From: CAVRUD01 sp963849635
Lineage (GTDB): Bacteria > Chloroflexota > Chloroflexia > Thermomicrobiales > UBA6265
DNA length: 64,000 nucleotides
NCBI GenBank assembly: GCA_963849635.1
Contig: CAWKIA010000024.1
Coordinates: 1 to 64,000, forward strand
Reading direction: 5' to 3'
The notes under the pieces are model-generated. The model did not search any database and was not told the origin of the DNA. It saw only the letters and a list, made by a program, of their open reading frames with translations. The position numbers were made by a program, and so were the translations under genes. Of the stretch, positions 44,691-52,906 are shown one piece after another. Within the stretch, counting starts at the first letter, position 1. Every line of letters starts with the position of its first letter.

Positions 44691-46367
44691 ATGTCGCAAC
44701 CAGTTGCGTCCGCCCGGTCAGTGGGCGGAATCTCGGGCGGAGGAGCCGGCGCCGGCACAGGGGAGCGCAATCCCTGGTTGGTGCTCGTGGTGCTCTGCAC
44801 GGCGGTCTTCATGCTCCTGCTGGACACGACGATCGTCAATGTCGCCCAGCGCAAGATTCAAGAATCACTCAACGCGGATCTGACCCAGATCCAGTGGGTT
44901 CTCGATAGCTACATTCTCGCCTTCGCCGTCTTCCTCCTCTCTTTCGGCCGCCTGGGCGATGTCTTCGGCCGCAAGAAGCTCTTCATGATCGGAATCACGG
45001 TCTTTACCCTGGCCTCCGCCCTGTGTGGCGCCTCGGTCTGGATCGGCGACATCCTGGGCGTCTCCAGTATCTCGGTCTTGATCGGCGCCCGCGTCATCCA
45101 GGGCCTCGGCGGCGCCTGCATGATGCCGCAGTCGCTCTCCCTGCTCACCATTGCCTTCCCCGCCGAGAAGCGCGGCGCCGCGATGGGCATCTGGGGCGCA
45201 GTGGTCGCTCTCGGAGCCGTCACTGGCCCGATCATCGGTGGTCTGATCGTCACCGACTTCGCCTGGGAGTGGATCTTCCTGATCAACCTGCCGGTCGGTG
45301 CCGCCGCCCTGTGGGCGACGCGGGAAATCGTGCCGGAGTCGGTCGATCCGCTGGCGACGAAGCGGATCGACTGGGGCGGGCTCGCCCTCTCCGGGGTCGG
45401 CATCTTCTCCCTCGTCTACGCCTCGATCGAAGGCAACGCGAAGGGCTGGACCAGCCCGTTGATTCTCGGTCTTTACGCCCTGAGCGTGGTCCTGCTGGTC
45501 GCCTTCATCTGGTGGGAGAGCCGCGTTGCTGACCCGATGATGAAACTCGAGCTGTTCAAGCTGCGCAACTTCTCCATCGGCGCCGTCATCTCCCTGATCG
45601 TCTCGTTCGGGATGCTGGGGATCTTCTTCCCGATGACTATCTTCCTCCAAGGCGTCCTTGGCTTCACCCCGATCAAGGCCGGACTGACGATGACGCCAAT
45701 GTCCCTGATGCTCATGGTGGCGGCTCCGATCTCCGGGCGGTTGACCGACCGGATTGGCGCCCGCTGGATCATGGTGACGGGCCTATCCCTGGTGACGGTG
45801 GGCATCCTCTTCATCATCAACCGGGTCGACACGCACACCAACTGGGTCCACCTGCTCCCGGCGCTGCTGGTTGCCGGAGCCGGCATGGGGATGACCTTTG
45901 CCCCGATGACCGCCGCCGCCATGGCCGATGTGCCGCCGCGGATCACGGGCAGCGCCTCCGGGATCATCAATACGATGCGCAATATCGGCCAGGTGCTTGG
46001 TATCGCCATCCTGGGCTCGGTGCTCGCCACGCAGGTCGGAACCCACACAGCCGATCGCCTGGCGGAGACGTCACTCGATCCCGCGACGCAGGCCCAGGCG
46101 GTCAGCCTGGCCAAGGAGAGCCGGTTCGAGCAGATCGCCGGCATTCTTCCGGCCGATCAGGTTGCTGGCGTGATGCGTGACGTGCAGTTGGCCTTTATCG
46201 ATAGCCTCCACAACACCTTCCTCGTCGGCGCCCTCGCCTGCGCCATCGCGGGTGTGATGGCCTACTTCATCCGCAACCCGTTGCCGCGAGCGGTGACTCG
46301 CCAGGCGGCCGAGACCTTCGGCGAGTCCGAGACGAGCACCGCCCCGGTGGTAGTCGCGGCGGACTAG
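44691..46367 (+). CDS. DHA2-type MFS multidrug exporter (EmrB/QacA family)
   Basis: 558 residues, ATG 44691 after GGAGGAG. Fourteen-helix drug:proton antiporter: motif D1 (LLLDTTIVNVAQRKIQESL), motif A (SFGRLGDVFGRKKLFMIG), GARVIQGLGGACMMPQSLSL, motif C (AVVALGAVTGPIIGGLIV) and the EWIFLINLPVG stretch. The second half carries SGRLTDRIGARWIMVTG. It expels toxic compounds across the inner membrane. It lies 117 bases behind marR and is presumably controlled by it, the usual arrangement. It ends at a GGGGCGGAGA hairpin. Confidence 0.92.
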   Translation: MSQPVASARSVGGISGGGAGAGTGERNPWLVLVVLCTAVFMLLLDTTIVNVAQRKIQESLNADLTQIQWVLDSYILAFAVFLLSFGRLGDVFGRKKLFMIGITVFTLASALCGASVWIGDILGVSSISVLIGARVIQGLGGACMMPQSLSLLTIAFPAEKRGAAMGIWGAVVALGAVTGPIIGGLIVTDFAWEWIFLINLPVGAAALWATREIVPESVDPLATKRIDWGGLALSGVGIFSLVYASIEGNAKGWTSPLILGLYALSVVLLVAFIWWESRVADPMMKLELFKLRNFSIGAVISLIVSFGMLGIFFPMTIFLQGVLGFTPIKAGLTMTPMSLMLMVAAPISGRLTDRIGARWIMVTGLSLVTVGILFIINRVDTHTNWVHLLPALLVAGAGMGMTFAPMTAAAMADVPPRITGSASGIINTMRNIGQVLGIAILGSVLATQVGTHTADRLAETSLDPATQAQAVSLAKESRFEQIAGILPADQVAGVMRDVQLAFIDSLHNTFLVGALACAIAGVMAYFIRNPLPRAVTRQAAETFGESETSTAPVVVAAD

Positions 46368-46400
46368 CTGGCGCCTTTATCGATTTCGAGAGACGCGAAC

Positions 46401-46427
46401 GGGGCGGAGAGCAATGGTCTCCGCCCC
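46401..46427 (+). terminator. Terminator after the exporter
   Basis: GGGGCGGAGA (46401-46410) / TCTCCGCCCC (46418-46427), 7-base loop, followed by GATCCGTTTG. Confidence 0.7.
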
Positions 46428-46467
46428 GATCCGTTTGCCATTAGGTCGGTTTCTTCTTAGGCTCAGA

Positions 46468-46503
46468 TCAGGCCACCCTTACCGCCCGAATCGGATTGCG
46501 CAT
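46468..46503 (-). CDS. Tiny ORF with near-perfect Shine-Dalgarno
   Basis: On the minus strand GAGGAGGTG (46516-46508) sits five bases before ATG 46503, which opens MRNPIRAVRVA and stops at TGA 46468. If the TGA is passed, the frame adds SEPKKKPT before a TAA. It lies downstream of the DUF2171 gene on the same strand. Such a perfect site before an 11-codon frame is unusual; could be a real small peptide, a frameshifted slightly longer gene or chance. Confidence 0.3.
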   Translation of the reverse strand: MRNPIRAVRVA

Positions 46504-46537
46504 GGCGCACCTCCTCAAAACGTGAGCCGTTTGAACG

Positions 46538-46780
46538 CTATATCCGCGAGGTCGACCAATCCTTCATGGCCTGCTTGCCCGGCCGGTCGACGTGGACGTG
46601 CTGATCGACCCTGGTGACCCAGTCGACCGGGATCCAGTGATGCTGCCCCTGATCATCCCTGGTCAGCTTGATCGAGTTGCCGTCCATGTGATCAACCGTG
46701 GCAAACTGGCCACCCTCCGAGCACACGACCGGCATGTGAGCGCGAATCATCTCGGTGTTAACTGGTGTTCTGGTAGCCAT
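46538..46780 (-). CDS. DUF2171 domain protein
   Basis: 80 residues, ATG 46780, with GGAGG about 10 bases upstream. Compact beta-rich DUF2171: MIRAHMPVVCSEGGQFATVD, NSIKLTRDDQGQHHWIPVDW and VTRVDQHVHVDRPGKQAMKD. Function unknown; found in stress-tolerant bacteria. A close second copy lies at 47572. The perfect palindrome CAGGCAATATTGCCTG lies 23 bases upstream (46803-46818) as a possible operator. Confidence 0.85.
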   Translation of the reverse strand: MATRTPVNTEMIRAHMPVVCSEGGQFATVDHMDGNSIKLTRDDQGQHHWIPVDWVTRVDQHVHVDRPGKQAMKDWSTSRI

Positions 46781-46802
46781 AGAGGGCGTTCCTCCATCGG
46801 AA

Positions 46803-46818
46803 CAGGCAATATTGCCTG
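46803..46818. promoter_or_regulatory. Perfect 16-bp palindrome
   Basis: CAGGCAATATTGCCTG in the divergent region between the DUF2171 gene (minus) and the SRPBCC gene (plus). Candidate regulator site. Confidence 0.5.
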
Positions 46819-46985
46819 CAGAAGACTACGCAGAAGCCATGCCACGCCACACAGTGAACGGAAAAGAATGGAAAACTACGTACGGACATGATTCCGGGCA
46901 CGGTACTTGCCGTAATACCTACAGGTGGGGGAATTGGAGCTAGCACCTGCTCCAGCATTCCACCTCAGAGGCAAAGGAGGTACCT

Positions 46986-47465
46986 GTGGCCATCACCGAA
47001 AAGACCATCGATGTCAATGTTCCGATCCGGACCGCGTACGATCAGTGGACCCAATTCGAGTCGTTCCCGCTCTTCATGGAGGGCGTTGAAGAAGTTCGCC
47101 AGGTAAACGACAAACGTCTCGAATGGCGCGCGAGGATTGCGGGCAAGTCCGAGACGTGGACCGCCGATATCACCGAGCAAACGCCGGATCGCGCGATCGC
47201 GTGGCGAAGCACGAGCGGCGCCGAGAACTCCGGTCGGGTCACTTTCACGCCGGTTGATCCTACGACCACAAGGGTCATGGTTGAGATCGGCTACGACCCG
47301 AAGGGCGTGGTGGAGAAGACAGGTGACGCCATGGGCGTGATAGATCGCCGTGTCGCAGGCGACCTTAAGCGGTTCAAGCAGTTCATTGAGGAACGCGGGG
47401 CCGAAACCGGCGCCTGGAGGGGCGAGATCCACAGCGGTCAGGTCGAGCACGGAGCCACGAGCTAG
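46986..47465 (+). CDS. SRPBCC-family (START-fold/cyclase-like) protein
   Basis: 159 residues. GTG 46986 is preceded by AAAGGAGGT, the full anti-16S match. The helix-grip fold: TIDVNVPIRTAYDQWTQFES, FPLFMEGVEEVRQVNDKRLE, WRARIAGKSETWTADITEQT and GVIDRRVAGDLKRFKQFIEE. These proteins bind hydrophobic ligands in a deep pocket; some shape polyketides, many relate to stress. It follows a short divergent spacer with the DUF2171 gene and ends at a strong terminator. Cytoplasmic; ligand unknown. Confidence 0.85.
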   Translation: MAITEKTIDVNVPIRTAYDQWTQFESFPLFMEGVEEVRQVNDKRLEWRARIAGKSETWTADITEQTPDRAIAWRSTSGAENSGRVTFTPVDPTTTRVMVEIGYDPKGVVEKTGDAMGVIDRRVAGDLKRFKQFIEERGAETGAWRGEIHSGQVEHGATS

Positions 47466-47490
47466 CCAGCCAACGAGCCACGATGCTACA

Positions 47491-47526
47491 GGGAGCGCCC
47501 CCGGCTACCCGGCCGGGGGCGCTCCC
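47491..47526 (+). terminator. Very stable terminator hairpin
   Basis: GGGAGCGCCCCCGGC / GCCGGGGGCGCTCCC, 15 bp perfect, loop TACCCG. Follows the SRPBCC gene by 25 bases; also downstream of the DUF2171 gene (ends 47572, minus). Confidence 0.75.
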
Positions 47527-47571
47527 GTGTCAAGTTCGGAATGGTTCGAGGAGATCGGGGAGGGCCGGAGT

Positions 47572-47913
47572 TCAGGACCCAAATGCTGCTCCCTCCTCCC
47601 CTTCCATACCGGTGCTCGCGGGATTGCTAGTGGGGGCCATCGCAGTCGGCAGTTCGATCGGGCCACCGCCGGGGTCGCTTGACGGCGGACTCATCGACCA
47701 GTCACGCCGGACCTGGCCGATAGGGCGATCAACCTGGACGGACTGGTCGACTCGAGTCACCCAGTCGGCGGGAATCCAGTGATGGTGCCCTTGATCGTCC
47801 TTCGTCAGTTTGATGTTATTGCCCTCGACCCGGTCGACCGTGCCACAGCGGCCACCGTCGGAGCAGACGACCGGCATATGTTCGCGGATGTCCTGGAGAC
47901 TGCTGGGAGTCAT
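47572..47913 (-). CDS. DUF2171 domain protein, longer copy
   Basis: 113 residues from ATG 47913. The first 75 residues match the copy at 46538 nearly line by line (DIREHMPVVCSDGGRCGTVD, NIKLTKDDQGHHHWIPADWV, TRVDQSVQVDRPIGQVRRDW). A Pro/Ser/Gly-rich tail of about 35 residues (SSDPGGGPIELPTAM) is added. Cys in VCSDGG is shared. It and the first copy bracket the SRPBCC gene, so the set looks like one stress-linked cluster produced by duplication. Confidence 0.85.
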   Translation of the reverse strand: MTPSSLQDIREHMPVVCSDGGRCGTVDRVEGNNIKLTKDDQGHHHWIPADWVTRVDQSVQVDRPIGQVRRDWSMSPPSSDPGGGPIELPTAMAPTSNPASTGMEGEEGAAFGS

Positions 47914-48010
47914 GGCGCTAACGGTCCTTTCACGAACGCGATCCCGGCGGGTTCGCCGGCTACCGATCCGTGTCGCAGAACGCTTGCCATCCGCGTGGTC
48001 ACGAGGCCGG

Positions 48011-48388
48011 CTAGCCGATCCCATATCCGTAGTACGCGCTGAGGCCGTCCCAGTAGTCCGGCGGAGGTGGCTCTGCGGGGTCATACAGGGGCCCACTGAG
48101 TACCCGCTCCCGCAAGTGCTCCAGAAACAGGCGATCGCGCTCTAACCGGGCAATAGCGTCGACCGGTATCGCGAATTCACGTAGTTTCGTATCGAGCGTG
48201 TGATCAGCGACGACGACAAGGAAACGAATGTGGCCGTTGGCGCCGTCCACCAGGAGATCGCGCACGTTGCCGATCTCCTCGCCCGCCTTGTCGAAGACGC
48301 GGCGACTTCGCAGGTCTTGCTGACCTCCACCCGGAGGATCTCCCTGCATGCCGAGGGGAACGAGGGTGCCGTCGTTGCCGTACTCCAT
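48011..48388 (-). CDS. PRC-barrel domain protein
   Basis: 125 residues. ATG 48388 with AGGAG 10 bases upstream. PRC-barrel fold (photoreaction-centre H-subunit-like): LRSRRVFDKAGEEIGNVRDL, LVDGANGHIRFLVVVADHTL and REFAIPVDAIARL, then an acidic Pro-rich tail (PLYDPAEPPPPDYWDGLSAY). Such proteins bind to ribosome factors or to the membrane; many are stress-induced. It is on the same strand as the longer DUF2171 gene, 97 bases upstream of it, so they may be co-transcribed. Confidence 0.85.
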   Translation of the reverse strand: MEYGNDGTLVPLGMQGDPPGGGQQDLRSRRVFDKAGEEIGNVRDLLVDGANGHIRFLVVVADHTLDTKLREFAIPVDAIARLERDRLFLEHLRERVLSGPLYDPAEPPPPDYWDGLSAYYGYGIG

Positions 48389-48665
48389 CCTGGTGCGTCT
48401 CCTGGCTGCGCGTAACGTGAGTCTTTCCGTTGAACCACCGTCAGCAGGAAAGAGACCATCGTCCACTGTTCTTCACTCAGGTGTGGAGTGAATCACAACC
48501 CAAGTTGCCTAGCCCACAAAGTTCAGCGTTCCCCACTACCGATCTTGGGCGAAACGCCGTATTATCTCGCCGCGCCTCCGGCTGATCTGAGACGCAGGGA
48601 TGCACAGATGCAGGGCGGAGCATCCGCGTTCAGGATGGCCGATCAGTTAGGCTCACGCGCGAGAA

Positions 48666-49337
48666 ATGGAGAACCCGGTGACCGACACCAATGTCCCGTC
48701 GTCCCAGAAAGTTGTGCTCTGCTACGGCGATTCAAACACCTGGGGCTATGACCCCGCCACCCGGACGCGCTTCGGACCTACGACGCGCTGGACAGGCGTC
48801 CTGGCTCAGAACCTGGGACCAGGCTTTCGGGTGATCGAAGAGGGGCTCAACGGGCGGACGACAGTCTTCGATGATCCCCTCTCGCCGGGAAGAAACGGCC
48901 TGACCTATCTGCTGCCCTGCCTGGAAAGCCACTGCCCGGTCGATCTGGTCACGATCATGCTGGGCACGAATGACCTCAAGCAGCGCTTCAACCACTCGGC
49001 CAGTGATATCGCCGAAGGGGCGGGCCTGCTCGCCGATTTCGCGAAGCGATACGCTCGCCGGAACGACGGCAACCCGGCGACTATCCTCCTCATGGCGCCC
49101 CCTCCGATCGTCAATCTGACCGAATTCGATCTCATGTTTGAAGGCGCCTGCGAGAAATCACGCCAGTTCGGGACGTACTACGAGCGCGTCGCCCGTTGGA
49201 ACGCCGTCCCCTTCCTCGATGCGGGTCAGGTTATTGTCTCGAGCGAGTTGGATGGGATTCACTTCGACGCCGACCAGCACGTCAAATTAGGTGAAGCCGT
49301 GGCGGCGAAGGTCCGGTCGCTCCTGGCGGAGGCGTAA
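48666..49337 (+). CDS. SGNH/GDSL-family hydrolase
   Basis: 223 residues, ATG 48666. Active-site blocks: VVLCYGDSNTWGY (Ser), EEGLNGRTT (Gly), IMLGTNDLK (Asn) and ELDGIHFDADQH (Asp-x-x-His). The GDSN variant fits aryl-esterase/acetylesterase types. It cuts ester bonds in the cytoplasm (no signal peptide). It is followed after 5 bases by an M20 deacylase, suggesting one operon for breakdown of acylated compounds. Confidence 0.88.
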   Translation: MENPVTDTNVPSSQKVVLCYGDSNTWGYDPATRTRFGPTTRWTGVLAQNLGPGFRVIEEGLNGRTTVFDDPLSPGRNGLTYLLPCLESHCPVDLVTIMLGTNDLKQRFNHSASDIAEGAGLLADFAKRYARRNDGNPATILLMAPPPIVNLTEFDLMFEGACEKSRQFGTYYERVARWNAVPFLDAGQVIVSSELDGIHFDADQHVKLGEAVAAKVRSLLAEA

Positions 49338-49342
49338 CGTCT

Positions 49343-50494
49343 ATGCCCCCAGCGGATGCCGGCACAGACTGGCTGGCGGCGATCGACCCCGAAGAAGCCG
49401 CCTCCCTGACAGCCACGCTCGTTGCCATCAGGTCGTACCCCGGGGAAGAGCGGGCAGTGCAGGAGGTGGTTGCCACCTGGCTGCGCGCGAACCGCATCGA
49501 GGCTGAAGAGCGACCTACCGAGGACTCCAACCGTCCCAATATCGTCGCCCAGATCGAGAACGGCCCCGGGCCTGTCCTCCTGCTCAACGGTCATACCGAC
49601 ACCGTTTTGGCGGCGGAGGGTTGGTCGTCCGACCCGTGGACCCCGCGGCGGGACGGGGACCGGCTCTACGGTCTCGGCGCCTGCGACATGAAATCGGGCG
49701 TGGCGGCGGCCATGCTTGCCACCCGCTCCCTCGACCAGCATCGCGACCGCTGGCGCGGTACCGTGATCTTCACCTCGGTTGTCGACGAGGAGGCCTATTC
49801 GATCGGGGCCCGAGCCCTGATCAATGGTGGGATTCGGGCGGATGCCTGCATTGTCACCGAATCATCCTGGGAACAACCCGCCCTCGGATCGGTCGGCAAA
49901 GTCCTGATCAAGGTCGAGGTCATCGGGAAGGCGTCCCACGCCTCGTGGCCGTGGGAGGGTATCAACGCCGCCGTTGAGGCCGCCCGCTTCGCGGTGGCGA
50001 TGGAAGGTCTACCGCTGGGCACGCACGCGCGGCTGCGAGCCAGCCAGTGCGTACTCTCGCTGTTGGGCGGCAGTGCCCAGTACGTCATTACCGTTCCCGA
50101 GAAGGCAACGATCCTGGTCAACCGGCATATCGTCCCCGGCGAGACCGCCGAGAGCGTACTGGCGCAGTATCAGGCATTGGCTGACAGCCTAAACTCGCCG
50201 GCCAGGTTCAAACTCAGCATCGCGCCGCCGTATTATCCGTCGTGGGAGATCGGGACGGACCATCCCTTCGTTGCGGCTCTGGCCACGGCGTACACCGCCG
50301 AAACAGGCTCAGTGCCCAAATGGGGATACTTTGGGTTCAGTGATGCCAATCTCTTCAGTGGTGCCGGGATCCCGTCTGTCCAACTTGGTCCTCACGGCGG
50401 GAACTTCCACGCTGCCGACGAATGGGTCAGCGTCCAGAGCATCGCCGCGGCGGCGCGGGTGCTGCTCCGCACGGCGGAGGTGATTCTGGCGTAG
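49343..50494 (+). CDS. M20-family deacylase (ArgE/DapE-like)
   Basis: 383 residues, ATG 49343. Di-zinc amidohydrolase: LLLNGHTDTVLAAEGW (His-x-Asp), LGACDMKSGVAAAML (Asp ligand), FTSVVDEEAYSIGARAL (catalytic Glu-Glu) and GPHGGNFHAADEWV (final His). The dimerisation lid is VEVIGKASHASWPWEGINAA. Family members hydrolyse N-acyl amino acids or diaminopimelate intermediates; which one cannot be told. Second in a run of three plus-strand genes. Confidence 0.88.
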   Translation: MPPADAGTDWLAAIDPEEAASLTATLVAIRSYPGEERAVQEVVATWLRANRIEAEERPTEDSNRPNIVAQIENGPGPVLLLNGHTDTVLAAEGWSSDPWTPRRDGDRLYGLGACDMKSGVAAAMLATRSLDQHRDRWRGTVIFTSVVDEEAYSIGARALINGGIRADACIVTESSWEQPALGSVGKVLIKVEVIGKASHASWPWEGINAAVEAARFAVAMEGLPLGTHARLRASQCVLSLLGGSAQYVITVPEKATILVNRHIVPGETAESVLAQYQALADSLNSPARFKLSIAPPYYPSWEIGTDHPFVAALATAYTAETGSVPKWGYFGFSDANLFSGAGIPSVQLGPHGGNFHAADEWVSVQSIAAAARVLLRTAEVILA

Positions 50495-50519
50495 GCGTCA
50501 GACGTATTGAGGGAGCGTT

Positions 50520-51353
50520 ATGCGGTTCGGGGTGCAGGTACGGGCGACGGCGGAGGGCGGTAACCTGCGCGACCTCGCCCGGCGAATCGAGGAAGCGGGC
50601 TTCGAATCACTCTGGCTGCCGGAACATACCCACATGCCCGTCAGCGTGGGCCGGGAGCACGCTGAGGGAGCCGACTGGCTCGCCGTCAACATGCGCCTGT
50701 TCGATCCCTTTATTGGCCTCGCGGTCGCGGCTGCCGCCACGACCCGGCTGCGCCTTGGCACAGGGGTTTGCCTCATTCCGCAGCACAATCCGATCACGCT
50801 CGCCAAGCAGGTTGCCACGCTGGATGTCCTCTCCGACGGTCGATTCCTCTTCGGCGTCGGGGCCGGATGGAACGAGCCGGAACTCGCCCACCATGGCGTG
50901 CGGGCCGGAACGCAGTGGACCGTAATGCGCGAGACCGTCGAAGCGCTCCGGGCGATCTGGACATATGAAGAGGCGGCCTACACGGGGACGTACATTCAAT
51001 TCGATCCGATCTGGCAGTGGCCGAAGCCGGCCCAACGGCCTCATCCCCCGATTCTGGTTGGAGGTGAGGGTCCGCATGTGCTTCGCCGCGTCGTCGCGTA
51101 CGGCGACGCCTGGATGCCCAACGACCATCCGGAAGTGATTGACCGCATGGCCGAACTGGCCGAACTGGCTCAGGCGGCTGGCCGGCAGCCGATACCGGTG
51201 ACCACCTACGCGACCCCCGCTGATCCGGCCCGGATCGAAGCCCTCGATGCCGCCGGGGTCTCTCGCTGCGTCTTCAACCTGCGCACCGGAGATGCTGACG
51301 ATGTGCGCTGGTCCCTGGCCAAGCTCGGTGAGATGGTGCGGCCCTATCGGTAA
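50520..51353 (+). CDS. Luciferase-like (F420-type) oxidoreductase
   Basis: 277 residues, ATG 50520 after GAGGGAG. TIM barrel: FGVQVRATAEGGNLRDLARR, GFESLWLPEHTHMPVSVGRE, TRLRLGTGVCLIPQHNPITL, GRFLFGVGAGWNEPELAHHG and RPHPPILVGGEGPHVLRRVV. The last is the common substrate/cofactor loop. It would use F420 or FMN for hydride transfer. Its frame is intact, unlike the relative at 33198. 26 bases behind the M20 gene, so likely one operon. Confidence 0.88.
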   Translation: MRFGVQVRATAEGGNLRDLARRIEEAGFESLWLPEHTHMPVSVGREHAEGADWLAVNMRLFDPFIGLAVAAAATTRLRLGTGVCLIPQHNPITLAKQVATLDVLSDGRFLFGVGAGWNEPELAHHGVRAGTQWTVMRETVEALRAIWTYEEAAYTGTYIQFDPIWQWPKPAQRPHPPILVGGEGPHVLRRVVAYGDAWMPNDHPEVIDRMAELAELAQAAGRQPIPVTTYATPADPARIEALDAAGVSRCVFNLRTGDADDVRWSLAKLGEMVRPYR

Positions 51354-51455
51354 AAGTCCGACTCCCTCGATGACAGCGGCGTATGGCCGATAATCTGCCA
51401 AGAGTGACGTGGATTCGGGTTCGGCGGCCGGTGCCTAAAAATGAGGGTGTCGCCT

Positions 51456-52097
51456 ATGCGACGTCCGCTCCCCGCTGTGCTATCCCGAGAGATCATTCCC
51501 TTGCCGGGTGACCGGCGGCATCAGGCCGCCGATTTGCTCGGCCTGGCCTGCGCCGATCATCCGCTCGTGCCTTTCCTTGCCCCGGCGGCCTATGCCCGGA
51601 CGCGGCAGGCGCTGGCCCTGGCCGGTCAGTCGCTGATCGGGTTTGGCGAGGCCTGCGGCACGGTCGATGTCACCTCGCCCATCCTCGATGGTCTGGCGAT
51701 CTGGCTCACCCCGGCTCCCGCCTGGCAACTCCCGGTCCGCCGGGCCTGGGAGGTCCAGGTCGCCGCCGCCTTAGGACAGGGGTTAGCTGGGTTTCTCCGC
51801 TGTCTGCGCCTGCTGGCCCAACTCGATCGGGTCGGCAAAGAGGCCGCGCCAGAGCCGCATTCTCAATTGCTGGCCCATGTAGTCCACCCGGCCCGGCGCG
51901 GCCGGGGCCTGGAAGACGCGCTGCTTGAGACCGGATTGGATCGCGGGGACCGGGCCGGGGTGGCCTGCACGACAGTCTGCTTCCAGGCCGCGGCAGTGCT
52001 CTATTATGTCGATCATGGCTTCCGGGCAGTAGCTGACGGCGATGTGCCCCAGGGCGGCCCACACTTCTGGCTCTTGAGACGGCCGGCCAGGCGCTAG
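51456..52097 (+). CDS. GNAT-type acetyltransferase-like protein
   Basis: 213 residues. ATG 51456 is preferred over ATG 51441 because GAGGG lies 9 bases before it. The C-terminal half has the acetyl-CoA part: LLAHVVHPARRGRGLEDALL, then LDRGDRAGVACTTVCFQAAA and VLYYVDHGFRAVADGDVP. The RRGRG stretch is a shortened Q/RxxGxG/A loop. The N-terminal half is diverged (DHPLVPFLAPAAYART). Probably an acetyltransferase of unknown substrate. Convergent with the Rieske gene. Confidence 0.7.
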   Translation: MRRPLPAVLSREIIPLPGDRRHQAADLLGLACADHPLVPFLAPAAYARTRQALALAGQSLIGFGEACGTVDVTSPILDGLAIWLTPAPAWQLPVRRAWEVQVAAALGQGLAGFLRCLRLLAQLDRVGKEAAPEPHSQLLAHVVHPARRGRGLEDALLETGLDRGDRAGVACTTVCFQAAAVLYYVDHGFRAVADGDVPQGGPHFWLLRRPARR

Positions 52098-52126
52098 CGA
52101 GCTGCGTCCCCAGAAGAAATCCCGAT

Positions 52127-52447
52127 TCAGTCGACCAGTGCCACTTGAACGTCTTCGCCCACAACACGGACGCGGTACTTCTCGATCGCGACGACCACCG
52201 GGAAGCAGGCCGGAGCGCCGGTGCGGATGTTGAAGGCGCCGCCGTGAAGTGGGCATTCGATCTCGTCGCCTGAGATCTCGCCGTCGGAGAGGGAGGCGTC
52301 CTGGTGGGTGCAGGTGTCGTTGATGGCGTGGTACTCGCCGTCGAAGTTGATCAGGCAGACGGGGGTGTCGCCGACTTCGACGTAGAGCATTTCGCCGGGC
52401 TTGAGTTCATCGGTCTTGGCGACGGTGACAAACGAGCTATCAACCAT
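52127..52447 (-). CDS. Rieske 2Fe-2S ferredoxin
   Basis: 106 residues from ATG 52447. Iron-sulfur ligands: CTHQD (Cys, His) and CPLHG (Cys, His) in DTCTHQDASLSDGE and EIECPLHGGAFN. A non-haem oxygenase/nitrite-reductase-like small ferredoxin. It is the last gene in the Fe-S assembly set, 48 bases behind sufU, which is a common association. It starts inside a repeat of TGATAGTTGATGG-like words, and its N-terminus MVDSSFV resembles the MVDSIYR of sufU. Confidence 0.9.
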   Translation of the reverse strand: MVDSSFVTVAKTDELKPGEMLYVEVGDTPVCLINFDGEYHAINDTCTHQDASLSDGEISGDEIECPLHGGAFNIRTGAPACFPVVVAIEKYRVRVVGEDVQVALVD

Positions 52448-52470
52448 CAACTATCAGCTTTCAGTAAACG
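52436..52470. repeat. Short word repeat over the Rieske start
   Basis: On the minus strand CTGAAAGCTGATAGTTGATG and GTTGATAGC follow one another, words that recur upstream of lysC (30468-30479 shares CTGAAAGCTGAT exactly). The Rieske start codon lies inside it. Confidence 0.5.
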
Positions 52471-52495
52471 CGGGGGTTCACCCCCCGGGGTACAG

Positions 52496-52879
52496 CTAGT
52501 CATCATCCTGGGCGATGCCGTAGATGCTGGCCTTCAGAACTTTGAGCGGCAGCAGGGCGCATTTCAGGCGGGCCGGGCTGACAGGGATGCCGATCTCGTC
52601 AAGCAGGTCGTCCTTCGTCAGCGCTTTGACCTCGTCGATCGACTTGCCTTCGACCATCTCGGACAGGATCGAGGCGGAGGCCTGGCTCACCGCGCAGCCG
52701 CGGCTGCGCTGGGCGATCTCGGTGACGACGTCGTCGGCGACCCGCAGGTCGATCCGGACCTCGTCACCACAGAGGGGATTGGTGTCTTCATACGAGAAAT
52801 CATGCGGATCGAGCGTTCCCTTGTTCCGAGGGTTGCGCGAGTGATCCAGGATGATCTCGCGGTAGATGCTGTCAACCAT
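52496..52879 (-). CDS. sufU: Fe-S assembly protein SufU
   Basis: 127 residues from ATG 52879. The zinc-dependent sulfur-transfer partner of SufS. The three Cys ligands lie in NPLCGDEVRI, RGCAVSQASASILSEM and SPARLKCALLPLKVLKAS. The GRAVSQA-type loop and the LKC motif distinguish it from IscU scaffolds. It receives persulfide from SufS, whose gene ends 28 bases upstream, and hands it to SufBCD. Confidence 0.92.
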   Translation of the reverse strand: MVDSIYREIILDHSRNPRNKGTLDPHDFSYEDTNPLCGDEVRIDLRVADDVVTEIAQRSRGCAVSQASASILSEMVEGKSIDEVKALTKDDLLDEIGIPVSPARLKCALLPLKVLKASIYGIAQDDD

Positions 52880-52906
52880 AGTCGCGTCCTTCGTCGAGGT
52901 GTGGTC

